Shown here: piece after piece, positions 26,200 to 35,206 of the stretch | How positions within the stretch are numbered: position 1 is the stretch's first letter | Layout of the letters: every line of letters starts with the position of its first letter | Source: Gammaproteobacteria bacterium | GTDB taxonomy: Bacteria; Pseudomonadota; Gammaproteobacteria; HK1 | NCBI GenBank assembly: GCA_022824305.1 | Contig: JAJEAD010000059.1 | Span: forward strand, 79,576 to 143,575 | Direction of reading: 5' to 3' | DNA: 64,000 nt | The notes under the pieces: model-generated | Told to the model about the DNA's origin: nothing | What the model saw: the letters and a program-made list of their open reading frames with translations, nothing else | The model's database searches: none | Translations under genes and position numbers: made by a program

Positions 26200-27375
26200 G
26201 TGAGGGCGCCGCGTTTCCAGTACTTCAGCCTGGAAGAGTACCGGGAGCGGCTGGACGCCCTGCGCCGCCGCATGGAGGGAGCGGGCGCCGACGTCCTCCT
26301 CGTCACCAGCCCCGAGAACCTCTGTTATCTGAGCGGCTACCAGACGCCGGGCTACTACTGGTACCAGACCCTGATCGTTCCGCTGGAACGCGAGCCGGTA
26401 TTCGTGGTGCGGATGAACGAGGCCTCGAACGTCGAGCCCCTGTCCTGGGTGGAGGACTGCCGTCCCTACGAAGACTTCGAGGACTGGATCGCCCACACCC
26501 GGGACGTGCTCGCCGACCTCGGTCTCGCCGGGGCGCGCATCGGTCTCGACTACGACTCCTTCTTCCTTCGCACCCGCGACGAGAAGCGCCTGGTCGCGGC
26601 GCTTCCGGCGGCCACCTTCGTCGACGGCGCGGGTCTGGTGGAGGAGGGACGCCTCGTCAAGTCTCCGCGGGAGCTCGAGTACATGCGCCAGGCGGCGCGC
26701 GCGGCGGAGGCGGGACTGCGGGCGGGCATCGAAGCCTGCCGGGCGGGAGTCACCGAGAACGACGTGGCGGCCGAGATCCACCATGCCCAGATCCTCGCGG
26801 GCAGCGAGTACACGGGCCTGCCGATCTTCATCCGTACCGGAGCGCGGGATGCCCAGACCCACGCCACCTGGGCCCGTCACCCGCTCGAGCCGGGCGACAG
26901 CATCACCATGGAGATGCCGGGCTGCATCAACCGATACCATGCGGCCCTGTACGGGCAGGTCTTTCTCGGCGAGCCGCCCGACGCGCTGCTGCGCGGCATG
27001 GAGATCGGCAACGGCATCATGCGCGAGGCCAAGGCCGCGATCCGGCCCGGGGTGCCCGCCGGCGACATTCACGCCCTGGTGCAGGGGCGCCTGCGCGAGG
27101 CGGCGGGGGAGGCGGCGCAGCGCAACAGCCGGACCGCCTACTCCATCGGCATCGCCTTCGCGCCGGACTGGGGAGAGGGGCACATTCTCAGCATGACCCA
27201 GGGCGAGACGCGCCCGCTCGAAGCGGGCATGACCTTCCACCTGCTCGCCGGTCACGTCTTCCTGACCGGAATTGCGCGGATCAAGCGTTCGTGCTGCAGC
27301 GACACGGTGCTCGTGACCGAGGACGGCTGCGAGACGCTCACCGGCGGCGTGGAGCACAAGGTCTACGTGAGGTAG
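26200..27375 (+). CDS. DoeA/EutD-like (ectoine hydrolase-type) M24 family protein
   Basis: A 391-residue creatinase-fold protein. YLSGYQTPGYYWYQTLIVP lies in the N-domain; LVKSPRELEYMRQAARAAEAG opens the C-domain; YSIGIAFAPDWGEGHILSM and LLAGHVFLTGIARIKRS are close to ectoine hydrolase. The metal Asp residues of aminopeptidase P are missing (MEMPGCINRYHAAL), as in creatinase, and a His in THATWARHP is placed like the creatinase catalytic His. Starts with GTG immediately after the EutA-like stop, so the two are co-translated. Reaction expected: hydrolysis of a cyclic amidine such as ectoine, but the wider ectoine pathway is not present here. Confidence 0.85.
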   Translation: MRAPRFQYFSLEEYRERLDALRRRMEGAGADVLLVTSPENLCYLSGYQTPGYYWYQTLIVPLEREPVFVVRMNEASNVEPLSWVEDCRPYEDFEDWIAHTRDVLADLGLAGARIGLDYDSFFLRTRDEKRLVAALPAATFVDGAGLVEEGRLVKSPRELEYMRQAARAAEAGLRAGIEACRAGVTENDVAAEIHHAQILAGSEYTGLPIFIRTGARDAQTHATWARHPLEPGDSITMEMPGCINRYHAALYGQVFLGEPPDALLRGMEIGNGIMREAKAAIRPGVPAGDIHALVQGRLREAAGEAAQRNSRTAYSIGIAFAPDWGEGHILSMTQGETRPLEAGMTFHLLAGHVFLTGIARIKRSCCSDTVLVTEDGCETLTGGVEHKVYVR

Positions 27376-27390
27376 TCCCCTGTCCGTGAG

Positions 27391-27463
27391 AGCCCAGGCG
27401 CAATGACGAGGATGGTTCGGGACTCGTGGATCCCCGCACAGGTCGGAATCCACGCGCCTGGCT
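27391..27463. repeat. Imperfect inverted repeat (dispersed-repeat candidate)
   Basis: Outer arms AGCCCAGGCGC and GCGCCTGGCT and inner arms GTGGATCC and GGAATCCAC pair imperfectly over about 73 bases. It contains CAATGACGA and GGAATCCACGC, resembling the CGTCATTCC...GGAATCCACG element at 59728-59757. It could be a small dispersed palindromic repeat or a terminator for the DoeA-like gene. Confidence 0.35.
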
Positions 27464-27588
27464 CCGGCTAGCCGGGATGGGGGAGAGCCGCCTGCATCGA
27501 AGGGTCTCGGACCACACGAATTTCCCGCTGCGCGGCCATGGCGGCGTCGATTCGTCCGAAGCGCATGCCGCCGGGAGGTAGTGAACTC

Positions 27589-28821
27589 ATGATCGACCGG
27601 GACATGGAGCTGACCCACGAGGAACTCGAGTCCATACGCGCCCCCATCGAGCGGGCGCTGACCCTGCCCGCGCGAGTCTTCACGTCTCGCGCCTTCTTCG
27701 ACCTCGAGGTGGAACGCATCTTTCATCGCCACTGGATGGCGCTCGCCTTCGAGGGGACCTTGCCCGAGCCCGGCGACATGCGGCCGATCGAGCTCTTCGG
27801 CCAGCCGATCGCGCTGGTGCGGGGCGACGACGGGACCTTGCGTGCCTTCCACAACATGTGCCCCTACGACGGGTGCCTCGCAGTGCGAGGGGAGCAACGC
27901 GGCGCGCGCGAGATCGAGGTCTACTACCACGGCTGGCGCTACGACCTGCGCGGGCGCCTCCTCGCCGCCCCCTACTGGGACGGCACGCCGGCCGGCGATC
28001 CCGCCTGCCTCGAGGGACGTGAAGCGGACCTGGTGGAGATTCGCTCCGAGTGCCGGCTCGGCCTGCTCTTCGTGGACCTCGGCGGGCAGGCAGGCAGTCT
28101 GGACCGGCACCTCGAGCCGCTCTACCGGCTGCTCGACGAGTACGACCTCGACCGCGCGGTGCCGGTGGAAGACGACGATGTCCTCGCCCGGACCGGGCGC
28201 ACGGTGGACGCGAACTGGAAGAGCTACATCGAGAACGCGGCGATCAACATCCTCCACGAGGGCTTCACCCACGAGGCGTACCGCCGTTCGCCCGACGTGC
28301 CGAGGGCTCGCAACGGCGAGCGGACCTTCTTCACGGTGCGCGAGAGTTCGCTCCTCGCCTTCGGGTTCCGGATGAGCGATGTCCCCAACACCTATGCGAC
28401 TGGCGGCAATACCCCCCACCTCGGCCGCTCGGCTCCGCCGACAAGAGGCTACTTCGTCACTCTCTATCCCAATATCGCAATGCCGATCCGGGTGAACATG
28501 TTCCGGCTCGGGGTCTGTCTTCCCGAGGCTCCCGGCCGTTCCCGCATTCTCCAGTGCGGCAACTTCCATCCCGATGCGGCGGCGAGCGCGGACTTCGCCG
28601 CCTATCACCGGGGGCTCGCGGAGCGCTACGAGCGGGTCTACGACGAGGACCGCATCGCGATCGAAGCAGTGCAGCGCGCACGCGCCTCACCGGTGTGGCA
28701 GCAACACTTCTACGCCCCTTTCTGGGACGAGCTCCACTACGGATTCGACAACCTGGTCGCCGACGATCTCTCGTCGCAAGCGGTCCGCGCTTCGGTGCCG
28801 GGAGTCGCGACCGCGCGCTGA
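27589..28821 (+). CDS. Rieske-oxygenase alpha-subunit-like protein with incomplete [2Fe-2S] ligands
   Basis: A 410-residue protein with the full layout of a ring-hydroxylating oxygenase alpha subunit. The Rieske ligand pattern Cys-x-His...Cys-x-x-His is degenerate: Cys91 is kept in NMCPYDG but the His is Tyr93; the second Cys is Val111 and only His114 remains in VYYHGW. At the mononuclear iron site His223 and His228 are kept (LHEGFTH), but the bridging Asp position is Asn220. NWKSYIENAAINILH is otherwise typical. The ATG at 27589 has GGAGGT nine bases upstream. The frame is intact with no stops, so the loss is not simple decay. Function is unknown. Confidence 0.82.
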   Translation: MIDRDMELTHEELESIRAPIERALTLPARVFTSRAFFDLEVERIFHRHWMALAFEGTLPEPGDMRPIELFGQPIALVRGDDGTLRAFHNMCPYDGCLAVRGEQRGAREIEVYYHGWRYDLRGRLLAAPYWDGTPAGDPACLEGREADLVEIRSECRLGLLFVDLGGQAGSLDRHLEPLYRLLDEYDLDRAVPVEDDDVLARTGRTVDANWKSYIENAAINILHEGFTHEAYRRSPDVPRARNGERTFFTVRESSLLAFGFRMSDVPNTYATGGNTPHLGRSAPPTRGYFVTLYPNIAMPIRVNMFRLGVCLPEAPGRSRILQCGNFHPDAAASADFAAYHRGLAERYERVYDEDRIAIEAVQRARASPVWQQHFYAPFWDELHYGFDNLVADDLSSQAVRASVPGVATAR

Positions 28822-29054
28822 CGGAAGAACCTGCGGGTGGCCTCGGCCCGGGTGCCGCCGGTCGGCCTCCCGCTCGCGGGGACGGCCGGCATGGGGCGAG
28901 CGCGGCGCTTCCGCCACTTCGCCGGGTCCCCGCGATCTCGGAGGCGACGGCGGAATCGCTTCCGCCCTGGCGGCCGGCACGCATTGCCGGACCTTTCCCA
29001 CGCTGCCGTCGGGGCCGCCTCGCGCCACGCTCGGGCTGCCCCCGCGGGGCTGCT

Positions 29055-29714
29055 TCAGACCGCGAGCTTGAGCTTCCTTTCGCGGAAGCGGGCGAACATG
29101 CTCAGCGGAAAGATGATCATGAAGTACAGCAGGCCAGCGACCGTGAAGATCTCCAGGTAGCGGAAGGTCTCGCCGCTGATGACGCTCGCGTGGTAGGCGA
29201 GCTCGGTGATGCCGATTGCCGAAAGCAGGCTCGACACCTTGACGAGATCGCAGATGAAGTTGATGAAGGGCGGGATCATCATGCGCAGGGCCTGGGGAGA
29301 GATGACGACGCCGTAGACCCAGAACACGGGGATGCCCAGGGAGTTGGCCGCCTCGTACTGGCCGCGGGGCACCGCTTGCAGTCCGGCCCGGAAGATCTCC
29401 GCGAGGAAGGCGCCGGAGTACAGGGTGAGCGCCACGATGCCCGCCCCTTCGGCGGTGATGCGGAAGTTGAAGATGAGCGGTCCGGCCGAGTAGATCCAGA
29501 AGATCGGCACCAGTTCCGGCAGGGTGCGGAAGACGTCGATGATGACGGTGGAGATCCGGAAGAAGATGCCGCGGCGGCGCAGCTTGCCGAAGCACAGGAT
29601 CAGCCCCAGCACGATGCCGAGCCCGAGCGACGCGCTGCAGATGAAGAAGGTCATGATCGCGCCGTCGACGAGCAGCGGCCACTGCTGCTTGATGACGAAG
29701 ACGTTGAACTCCAT
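29055..29714 (-). CDS. Polar amino-acid ABC transporter permease (HisM/GlnP type), second subunit
   Basis: A 219-residue inner-membrane protein with about five transmembrane helices (MTFFICSASLGLGIVLGLIL near the N-terminus). The ATPase-contact loop is YEAANSLGIPVFWVYGVVISPQA, a form of the EAA motif. It is third in the operon binding protein, permease, permease, with 15 bases separating it from the preceding permease. The likely substrate is a polar or acidic amino acid or an analogue. The ATPase for this system is not in the operon; the candidate lies at 35207-35950. Confidence 0.9.
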   Translation of the reverse strand: MEFNVFVIKQQWPLLVDGAIMTFFICSASLGLGIVLGLILCFGKLRRRGIFFRISTVIIDVFRTLPELVPIFWIYSAGPLIFNFRITAEGAGIVALTLYSGAFLAEIFRAGLQAVPRGQYEAANSLGIPVFWVYGVVISPQALRMMIPPFINFICDLVKVSSLLSAIGITELAYHASVISGETFRYLEIFTVAGLLYFMIIFPLSMFARFRERKLKLAV

Positions 29715-29729
29715 CGCCGCTGCCCCCTC

Positions 29730-30509
29730 TCAACGTTCCGAGCGCTGGAGGACGTTCTCCAGCCTGTAGGTGAGGCCGCTGAAGGCGTAGCCGAGCACGA
29801 AGAAGACGATCCCGACCGCGGTGAGAACCTCGACCTGCTTGAAGGTGTAGTTGGCGATGGTATTGGAGATGGTCATCAGCTCGCCCACCGAGATGAGCGA
29901 GAGCAGGGTGCTCGCCTTGAAGAAGCTGATCGCGGTGTTGGCGAGCGGCGGGATCATTATCTTCATCGCCTGGGGAAGGACGATGGTGAGCCAGAGGGTG
30001 GGTCCGGGCAGCGCGAGGGAGTGCGCCGCCTCCCACTGCCCCTTGGGTACCGCGTCGATCCCGGCGCGCGCAATCTCGGTGAGATAGGCGCTCGCCTGCA
30101 GCGACATCGCGATGATTCCGCTCACGATGACGCTGGTCGAGACCCCGGTGAGCGCGGGCAGCGCGAAGTGGACCCAGAAGAGCTGGACGAGGAGCGGCGT
30201 GTTACGCCAGATCTCCACGTGCACCGTGATCACCCAGCGCAGGGGCCGGAACGGGATCTGGTAGAGGATCGCGAGCAGGATCCCGCTGACGTAGCCGATC
30301 ACCACGGTGATGGCGGTGAGCGCCAGGGTCATGCCGAGTCCCTTCAGGAGCGGGAGCCGGTACTGGTAGATGATGGAGAAATCGAGGTGGGAGAGGAACT
30401 CCCAGTCGATGGTGGCGTAGCAGAGCGCGGCGAGTCCGAGGAGCGAGCCGTAGCCGACCACGCTCTCGCCGGCGCCGGAGCGCCGCAGCCGCCGCCAGGT
30501 GCTCGCCAT
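29730..30509 (-). CDS. Polar amino-acid ABC transporter permease (HisQ/GltJ type), first subunit
   Basis: A 259-residue permease with an N-terminal extension (extra helix YGSLLGLAALCYATI), then the core starting LLKGLGMTLALTAITVVIGY. VEIWRNTPLLVQLFW is the hallmark of the HisQ/GlnP family, and EAAHSLALPGPTLWLTIVLP is the EAA loop. It pairs with the downstream permease to form the channel. The 76-base gap after the binding-protein stop is short enough for co-transcription. Confidence 0.92.
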   Translation of the reverse strand: MASTWRRLRRSGAGESVVGYGSLLGLAALCYATIDWEFLSHLDFSIIYQYRLPLLKGLGMTLALTAITVVIGYVSGILLAILYQIPFRPLRWVITVHVEIWRNTPLLVQLFWVHFALPALTGVSTSVIVSGIIAMSLQASAYLTEIARAGIDAVPKGQWEAAHSLALPGPTLWLTIVLPQAMKIMIPPLANTAISFFKASTLLSLISVGELMTISNTIANYTFKQVEVLTAVGIVFFVLGYAFSGLTYRLENVLQRSER

Positions 30510-30585
30510 CAGCGCTTAGCCGGCCGGGCGCGCCGGCGAGGGCCGGCGCGCGACGGACCGGAGATGGGCCGCACGGGCAGGCGAC

Positions 30586-31401
30586 TCAGAGATGGTCGCC
30601 CCGCACGTACTCGCTGTGGAACCACTTCTCCCAGAGCTTGGCGGTCTTGCCCGCCCGGATGTGGCGCTCGAGCCAGATGTTCAGCATCTGCCGGAAGTGG
30701 TACTCGCCGAGATTGATCGCCCATGAGACCGCGATGTAGTCCTCGGGCGCGTCGCCGAGGAGGCGAGCCTTGAACTGCGGGTTCTCGTCCAGGTAGCGGA
30801 TGCCCTTGGTCGTCGTGGTCCACCACCCGGCGGCGCGCTCGTTGGCGATCTCTCCGAGGAGGATCGAGTCGGTGTCGACCGGCAGCCCCTTGACCTCCGC
30901 GTTCTTGAAGAATCGCTTGGCGAACTCCAGGGTGGCGGTGCCGGCGCTCGAGATGATGATGTTCCCGGGCTGGTCCAGGTCCTCGTAGGTCTGGTATCCG
31001 GAGTCCTTGTGCACGATCGCGGTGCTGTGCGCATAGGCGAAGGGTATGGAGAAGAGCACCACCTTGGCCCGGGTGACGGTGGCGAAGAGGCCGGCGCCGC
31101 CGATGTCACACTCGTCGTTCTTGACGCTCGGCACGATGGTCTTCCAGGTGGAGTCGACGTCGACCAGGGTCACGCCCAGCTCTTCCGCCAGATCCGCGGC
31201 GAGGTCGCGGGTGAAGCCGTGCCACTCGCCGGTTGCCGGGTCGCGGTAGGTCCACGGGTTGTCTTCGGCATGGCACACCCGCAGCTCGCCGGAGGCTTCG
31301 ATCCTGGCGAGGCGATCGTCTGCGGCCTGGACGCCGGGCGCGACCAGCACGAACGCGAGAGCGACGGCGGGCGCGACGGACGCGAGGATTCTGGATTTCA
31401 T
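30586..31401 (-). CDS. Polar amino-acid ABC transporter substrate-binding protein
   Basis: A 271-residue family-3 binding protein. The signal peptide runs to about residue 27 (VALAFVLVAPGVQAAD, Sec type). The mature part opens with LARIEASGELRVCHAEDNPWTYRDP, and WHGFTRDLAADLAEELGVTL and NDECDIGGAGLFATVTRAK are typical of the fold. GGAGGAG precedes the ATG at 31401. First gene of the operon with the two permeases. The adjacent ornithine-cyclodeaminase-family gene suggests an amino acid or imino acid as ligand. Confidence 0.92.
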   Translation of the reverse strand: MKSRILASVAPAVALAFVLVAPGVQAADDRLARIEASGELRVCHAEDNPWTYRDPATGEWHGFTRDLAADLAEELGVTLVDVDSTWKTIVPSVKNDECDIGGAGLFATVTRAKVVLFSIPFAYAHSTAIVHKDSGYQTYEDLDQPGNIIISSAGTATLEFAKRFFKNAEVKGLPVDTDSILLGEIANERAAGWWTTTTKGIRYLDENPQFKARLLGDAPEDYIAVSWAINLGEYHFRQMLNIWLERHIRAGKTAKLWEKWFHSEYVRGDHL

Positions 31402-31608
31402 GGGGCTCTCCTCCATTGGCATGCACCATGCCTCGCGGCGATCCGTGCAAGGCCGGCGCTACTGGTATGAATGGCTTCCTGCCCGGTGCATTCTATAGTC
31501 GGTCCACGCCCTGCCGCGACTCCAGAACCGCGCGGCGCCAGCCTCGGATCGGAGATCCGGACGGCGGCGCCCCGTTCGGCGAGAGGGCGAACCAAGCGGA
31601 GATCCGAC

Positions 31609-32586
31609 ATGAACGAGCTGCTCTACCTGAACGCTTCCCATCTCGACGCCCTGGACCTCGGCATGTCCGACATCGTCGATATCCTCGAAGAGGTGTTCCG
31701 CCACAAGGCGGCGGGCGACACCGCGATGCCGCCGAAGATGTTCTTCTACACCGAAGGGGACCGCTTCCTGAGCGCGATGGGGAGCGCCTGCGCGCCGCTC
31801 GGATACGCGGGCGCAAAGTGGCAGAGCGGCAACCCGGATAACCCTGCGCGGGGACTGCCCTACATCCAGGGGCTCTACGTGCTGAACGAGTACGAGAGCG
31901 GCCGGATGACGGCGATTCTCGACTCGAAGTGGATCACCGCGAAGCGCACCGCCGCCGCCTCCGCCCTCGTCGCGCGCCACCAGGTCCGTGCCGGCGCTGC
32001 CGAGCTGGCCCTGCTCGGCTGCGGGGTGCAGGGCAGGGCCCACCTGGAGGCGATGACGGCGGAGGTGGCGAGCCTCGCGCGGTGCCGGGTCTACGACACG
32101 GTGCCCGCGCGGCAGCGGGCCTTCGTGGAGGAGATGGACGGACGCTTCGGCGGGGTGCGCGTGGAAGGGGCCGAGAGCGCCCGGTCCGCCCTCGAAGGCG
32201 CCGACATCGTGGTTCCGGGCGGCCCCATCACCGCGGAGCGGCGCGCGAGCATCGCCTCGGAGTGGGTTGCGCCCGGCGCCCTCGTGGTGGCCATCGACTA
32301 CGACTCCTACGTGACCGACGAGTGCATCGCCGCCATGGACATCGTCATCACCGACGACCGCGGGCAGATCGAAGACGCGCGGGCCCGGGAGGGCAAGTTC
32401 CTCGGCGTCACCCGCATCGACGCCGACAACGCGGAGATGATCGCCGACGGCAAGGGGCTTCGCGAGAACGATCGCCAGCGCATTCTCGCCTTCAACCTCG
32501 GCATCGCGCTCGAGGACGTGGCGACCGCGGCGGAGGCGCTGCGCAGGGCGCGGGAAAGGGGTATCGGCGTCCGGCTTCCGGCCTGA
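31609..32586 (+). CDS. Ornithine cyclodeaminase/mu-crystallin family protein
   Basis: A 325-residue NAD(P)-binding enzyme. AGAAELALLGCGVQGRAHLEAM is the Rossmann turn of the family (GxGxQ), KWQSGNPDNPARGLPYIQGL is the substrate region with Lys-Trp, and TAILDSKWITAKRTAAASALV is highly typical. Members cyclise ornithine to proline, dehydrogenate alanine or reduce cyclic ketimines. It is divergent from the amino-acid ABC operon, so the two may share the control region and act on the same amino acid. GGAG precedes the ATG. The exact reaction is not predictable. Confidence 0.9.
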   Translation: MNELLYLNASHLDALDLGMSDIVDILEEVFRHKAAGDTAMPPKMFFYTEGDRFLSAMGSACAPLGYAGAKWQSGNPDNPARGLPYIQGLYVLNEYESGRMTAILDSKWITAKRTAAASALVARHQVRAGAAELALLGCGVQGRAHLEAMTAEVASLARCRVYDTVPARQRAFVEEMDGRFGGVRVEGAESARSALEGADIVVPGGPITAERRASIASEWVAPGALVVAIDYDSYVTDECIAAMDIVITDDRGQIEDARAREGKFLGVTRIDADNAEMIADGKGLRENDRQRILAFNLGIALEDVATAAEALRRARERGIGVRLPA

Positions 32587-32773
32587 GGCCTTCGGGCGCC
32601 CTCGCCCTCGCCCTCGCCGCCTCCCGCATCGGATTGTCCGCCCGAGTGCCGGGACGCCGGCCCCGTGCCGTCACCGGGACGGAGGCGGGTCCCGCGAGGC
32701 GGGGAGGAGGGGCGTTCTTGTGGGGCTCGCCGGCCCCCGGGAAACCGTGGGACGATTTGGATGGCCCGCCGGA

Positions 32774-35065
32774 CTACGACTGCTCTCGACCGGGATCCGG
32801 CCCGGCCCGGAAGTGTCCGGCGAGGAGGAATCGGTACAGCGCGAGCGCGAGCCGCTCCTCGTCCTCCTCGAGCCGGCGGCGGCGGTCCGGGGTCAGGGCC
32901 ATGGTCCGGCAGGCTTCGTCGGCAATCACCGACGATGCGTTCTCGAGCACCGGATCGGAGGGCCAGAGCGCGTCGCCGGGGCTCAACTGGCGGATGCGCG
33001 CACCCTCGGAGTCGTAGGCGGACACCCTCCCCGAGATGAGAAGCTGCAGGCTCCCGCGCGCTTCGCCCGGCGCCGAAAGGGCCTCGCCGGGCGCGTACCG
33101 GCGAGGACTCAGCCAGCTTCGGAGCGCCTCGACGAGCTCCTCGAAGTGAACCTGGCGGTCCAGGTGGTGCTCGATGTCGGCGGCGGTGTGCTCGAGCAGC
33201 GACGCCTGCCGTTTGTCGGCCACGCCGGCGGATGCTCGCCACGCATCGATGACGATCTCCTCGCAGCGCTCCAGGGCGCGGTCGGCGTTGGGCTCCTCCC
33301 GCAACGCGTCGAAGTCCGTTTGCGGCAGGTGACGCTCCAGCCCGGCCCGCAACTGCTCCGACACCGCGCTCAGGACCACCTGCACGCCGCCCGCGTTCGC
33401 AGTACGCAGGAACCTCGCGAGGACGCTCACGGCCGAGAAGTCGAACCCGGAGACCGCCGCGAAGTCGAGCGCCAGGCAGGCGGGGCGCGGTTCGCGCTCG
33501 AGGGAATTCCGGAGGTGGTCGGCCAGCGGGCCGACGCTTCCGAAGAAGATGTATCCGCGCAGCAGGTACGCCCGTGCGCGCTCGCCATCTTCTCTCAGGA
33601 TGACGCGTTCGGGCGCCGCGCGGACCTTGCTGCTGCGCCGCTCTCGCGCGGTGTACGTGGACTCGATCGCGTTCACGCGGCTCAGGCGCACGGCGAAGAA
33701 CACCAGGGTGGCGAGCATGCCGGCGCCGACGCCCTCGAAGAGGCCGAAGGCGATGATCACGACGAAGATCAGCACGATGACGCCGTACTCCGACCCCGGA
33801 AGCCGCCTGAAGCTCCTCACGAGCCCTTCGTCCAGCATGCCGAGGCCGGCGAAGAACAGGATTCCTCCCACGAGCGGAACCGGAACCAGCTCCAGCATCC
33901 CGTCCCCCAGAAACAGGGCGCCTCCGATGACGAGAGCGGCGACGACCCCGGTCAGGCGGGTGGCGGCCCCGAAGAGCTTGCTGCGCAGCGAGGCGGGCAC
34001 GATGAGACTTGCCGCGGTGCCGCCGCCGAGCCCCGCCACTACGCTCGCGAGCCCCGTCGCCGCGAACTCGCGGTCCCAGTCCAGCTCTTCGTTGGCGGCG
34101 ACTTCGAGGCCGGCGATGTTCATGATCACGACGATGAGCGCGACCAGCATCAGCGTCAGCAGAGCCGGGAGCTGCGTCGCCAGGGCGCCGAGGTCCACGT
34201 TCGCGAGATCGGCGAGTCCCAGCGCCGGCCACAGGCCGCCTTCCGAGGTGCTCTCGAGCAGCAGCCCCGCCGTCCTCGCCTCGTCGCCGGAGATGCCCAG
34301 CGCGGCGAGCGCGAGGTGGTAGGCGCCCACGGCAAGCGCGACGCTGACCGGCAGGATGAGCGGATTGCCCCAGCGCTTCATGGCCAGGTACAGGGCGATC
34401 CCGAACGCCGCGCCCGGACTCCACTTCCACAGCGTGGAGGGCTCCAGGAGCGCCGGGATCGTCCGCCAGTGCGCATCCGCCCCCATCAGGGACATCGCCG
34501 CCAGGCACACCGCTCCCCCGATTCCAGCCACGAATCCACCCGCCACCGGATAGGGGATGAAGCGCACCAGGTTCGCGAGTCGGAAGCGACCGATCAGGAG
34601 GCAGCAGGCGCCGGTGGCGACGGCGCCGATCATGAGCGCGCTCGCGGTGGTGACGAAGAGCGCATCGCCGTCGGCGTCGATGGTGGAGCCCATCAGGGCC
34701 ATCACGATCACCAGTGCGGGAGACAGCCCGGCTATCGCCCCGCGATAGCCGCCCGCAAGGGCGATGACGAGGCAGGCGGCGAAGTTCCCGAAGAGCACCA
34801 GGCCGACGCCCTGGGAGGCGTAGGGGGCCAGCGCCCCGGAGAAGATGAAGCTCCCGAAGGCGATCTGCGCGACGAGCAGGCCGAGGCCCGAAGTGAAGCC
34901 GGCCGACAGCGCGGGAACGCTCTTCGCCGCCGCGATGTCCGCGCGAAGCTCGGATGCGAGGTTCCCAAGTGAAGTCTTTGCCGTCACGGTTGCTCGCGCG
35001 CGCGACTGAGAACGATGACGGACATCACCCGACGCCCCGCCACGAGCAGCTTTCGGCTCGCCCAT
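32774..35065 (-). CDS. SulP family anion transporter with STAS and cyclic-nucleotide-binding-like domains
   Basis: A 763-residue protein. The SulP membrane part (about residues 50-480, 11-14 helices) includes QIAFGSFIFSGALAPYASQG, RFIPYPVAGGFVAGIGG and VPLVGGILFFAGLGMLDEGL. A STAS domain follows (GSVGPLADHLRNSLE, LALDFAAVSGFDFSAV), then a cNMP-like domain near the C-terminus (LQLLISGRVSAYD, IRQLSPGD), whose phosphate cassette is poorly kept and may not bind nucleotide. SulP proteins move sulfate, bicarbonate or dicarboxylates. Fusion to a STAS-cNMP tail is known in a bacterial SulP branch. It is monocistronic between the split parts of the amino-acid ABC system. Confidence 0.92.
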   Translation of the reverse strand: MGEPKAARGGASGDVRHRSQSRARATVTAKTSLGNLASELRADIAAAKSVPALSAGFTSGLGLLVAQIAFGSFIFSGALAPYASQGVGLVLFGNFAACLVIALAGGYRGAIAGLSPALVIVMALMGSTIDADGDALFVTTASALMIGAVATGACCLLIGRFRLANLVRFIPYPVAGGFVAGIGGAVCLAAMSLMGADAHWRTIPALLEPSTLWKWSPGAAFGIALYLAMKRWGNPLILPVSVALAVGAYHLALAALGISGDEARTAGLLLESTSEGGLWPALGLADLANVDLGALATQLPALLTLMLVALIVVIMNIAGLEVAANEELDWDREFAATGLASVVAGLGGGTAASLIVPASLRSKLFGAATRLTGVVAALVIGGALFLGDGMLELVPVPLVGGILFFAGLGMLDEGLVRSFRRLPGSEYGVIVLIFVVIIAFGLFEGVGAGMLATLVFFAVRLSRVNAIESTYTARERRSSKVRAAPERVILREDGERARAYLLRGYIFFGSVGPLADHLRNSLEREPRPACLALDFAAVSGFDFSAVSVLARFLRTANAGGVQVVLSAVSEQLRAGLERHLPQTDFDALREEPNADRALERCEEIVIDAWRASAGVADKRQASLLEHTAADIEHHLDRQVHFEELVEALRSWLSPRRYAPGEALSAPGEARGSLQLLISGRVSAYDSEGARIRQLSPGDALWPSDPVLENASSVIADEACRTMALTPDRRRRLEEDEERLALALYRFLLAGHFRAGPDPGREQS

Positions 35066-35206
35066 GCAACAGGATACGGCAAGGCGCGCTTCGGCAGAAT
35101 CCGGGCGCTTCCGACGGATTCGTGTTCACCGTTCCGTGGCCGCCTGTTTTCGACCTCGTCTCTGCGCTAATCTCAACATTGCGGAGAGATGCAAGGAGAG
35201 GGGCGA

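Noticed and set aside
28050..30716. An 888-codon plus-strand frame over the ABC permease genes
   Set aside because: Low-complexity acidic/basic shadow. The minus strand encodes two typical permeases and a binding protein.
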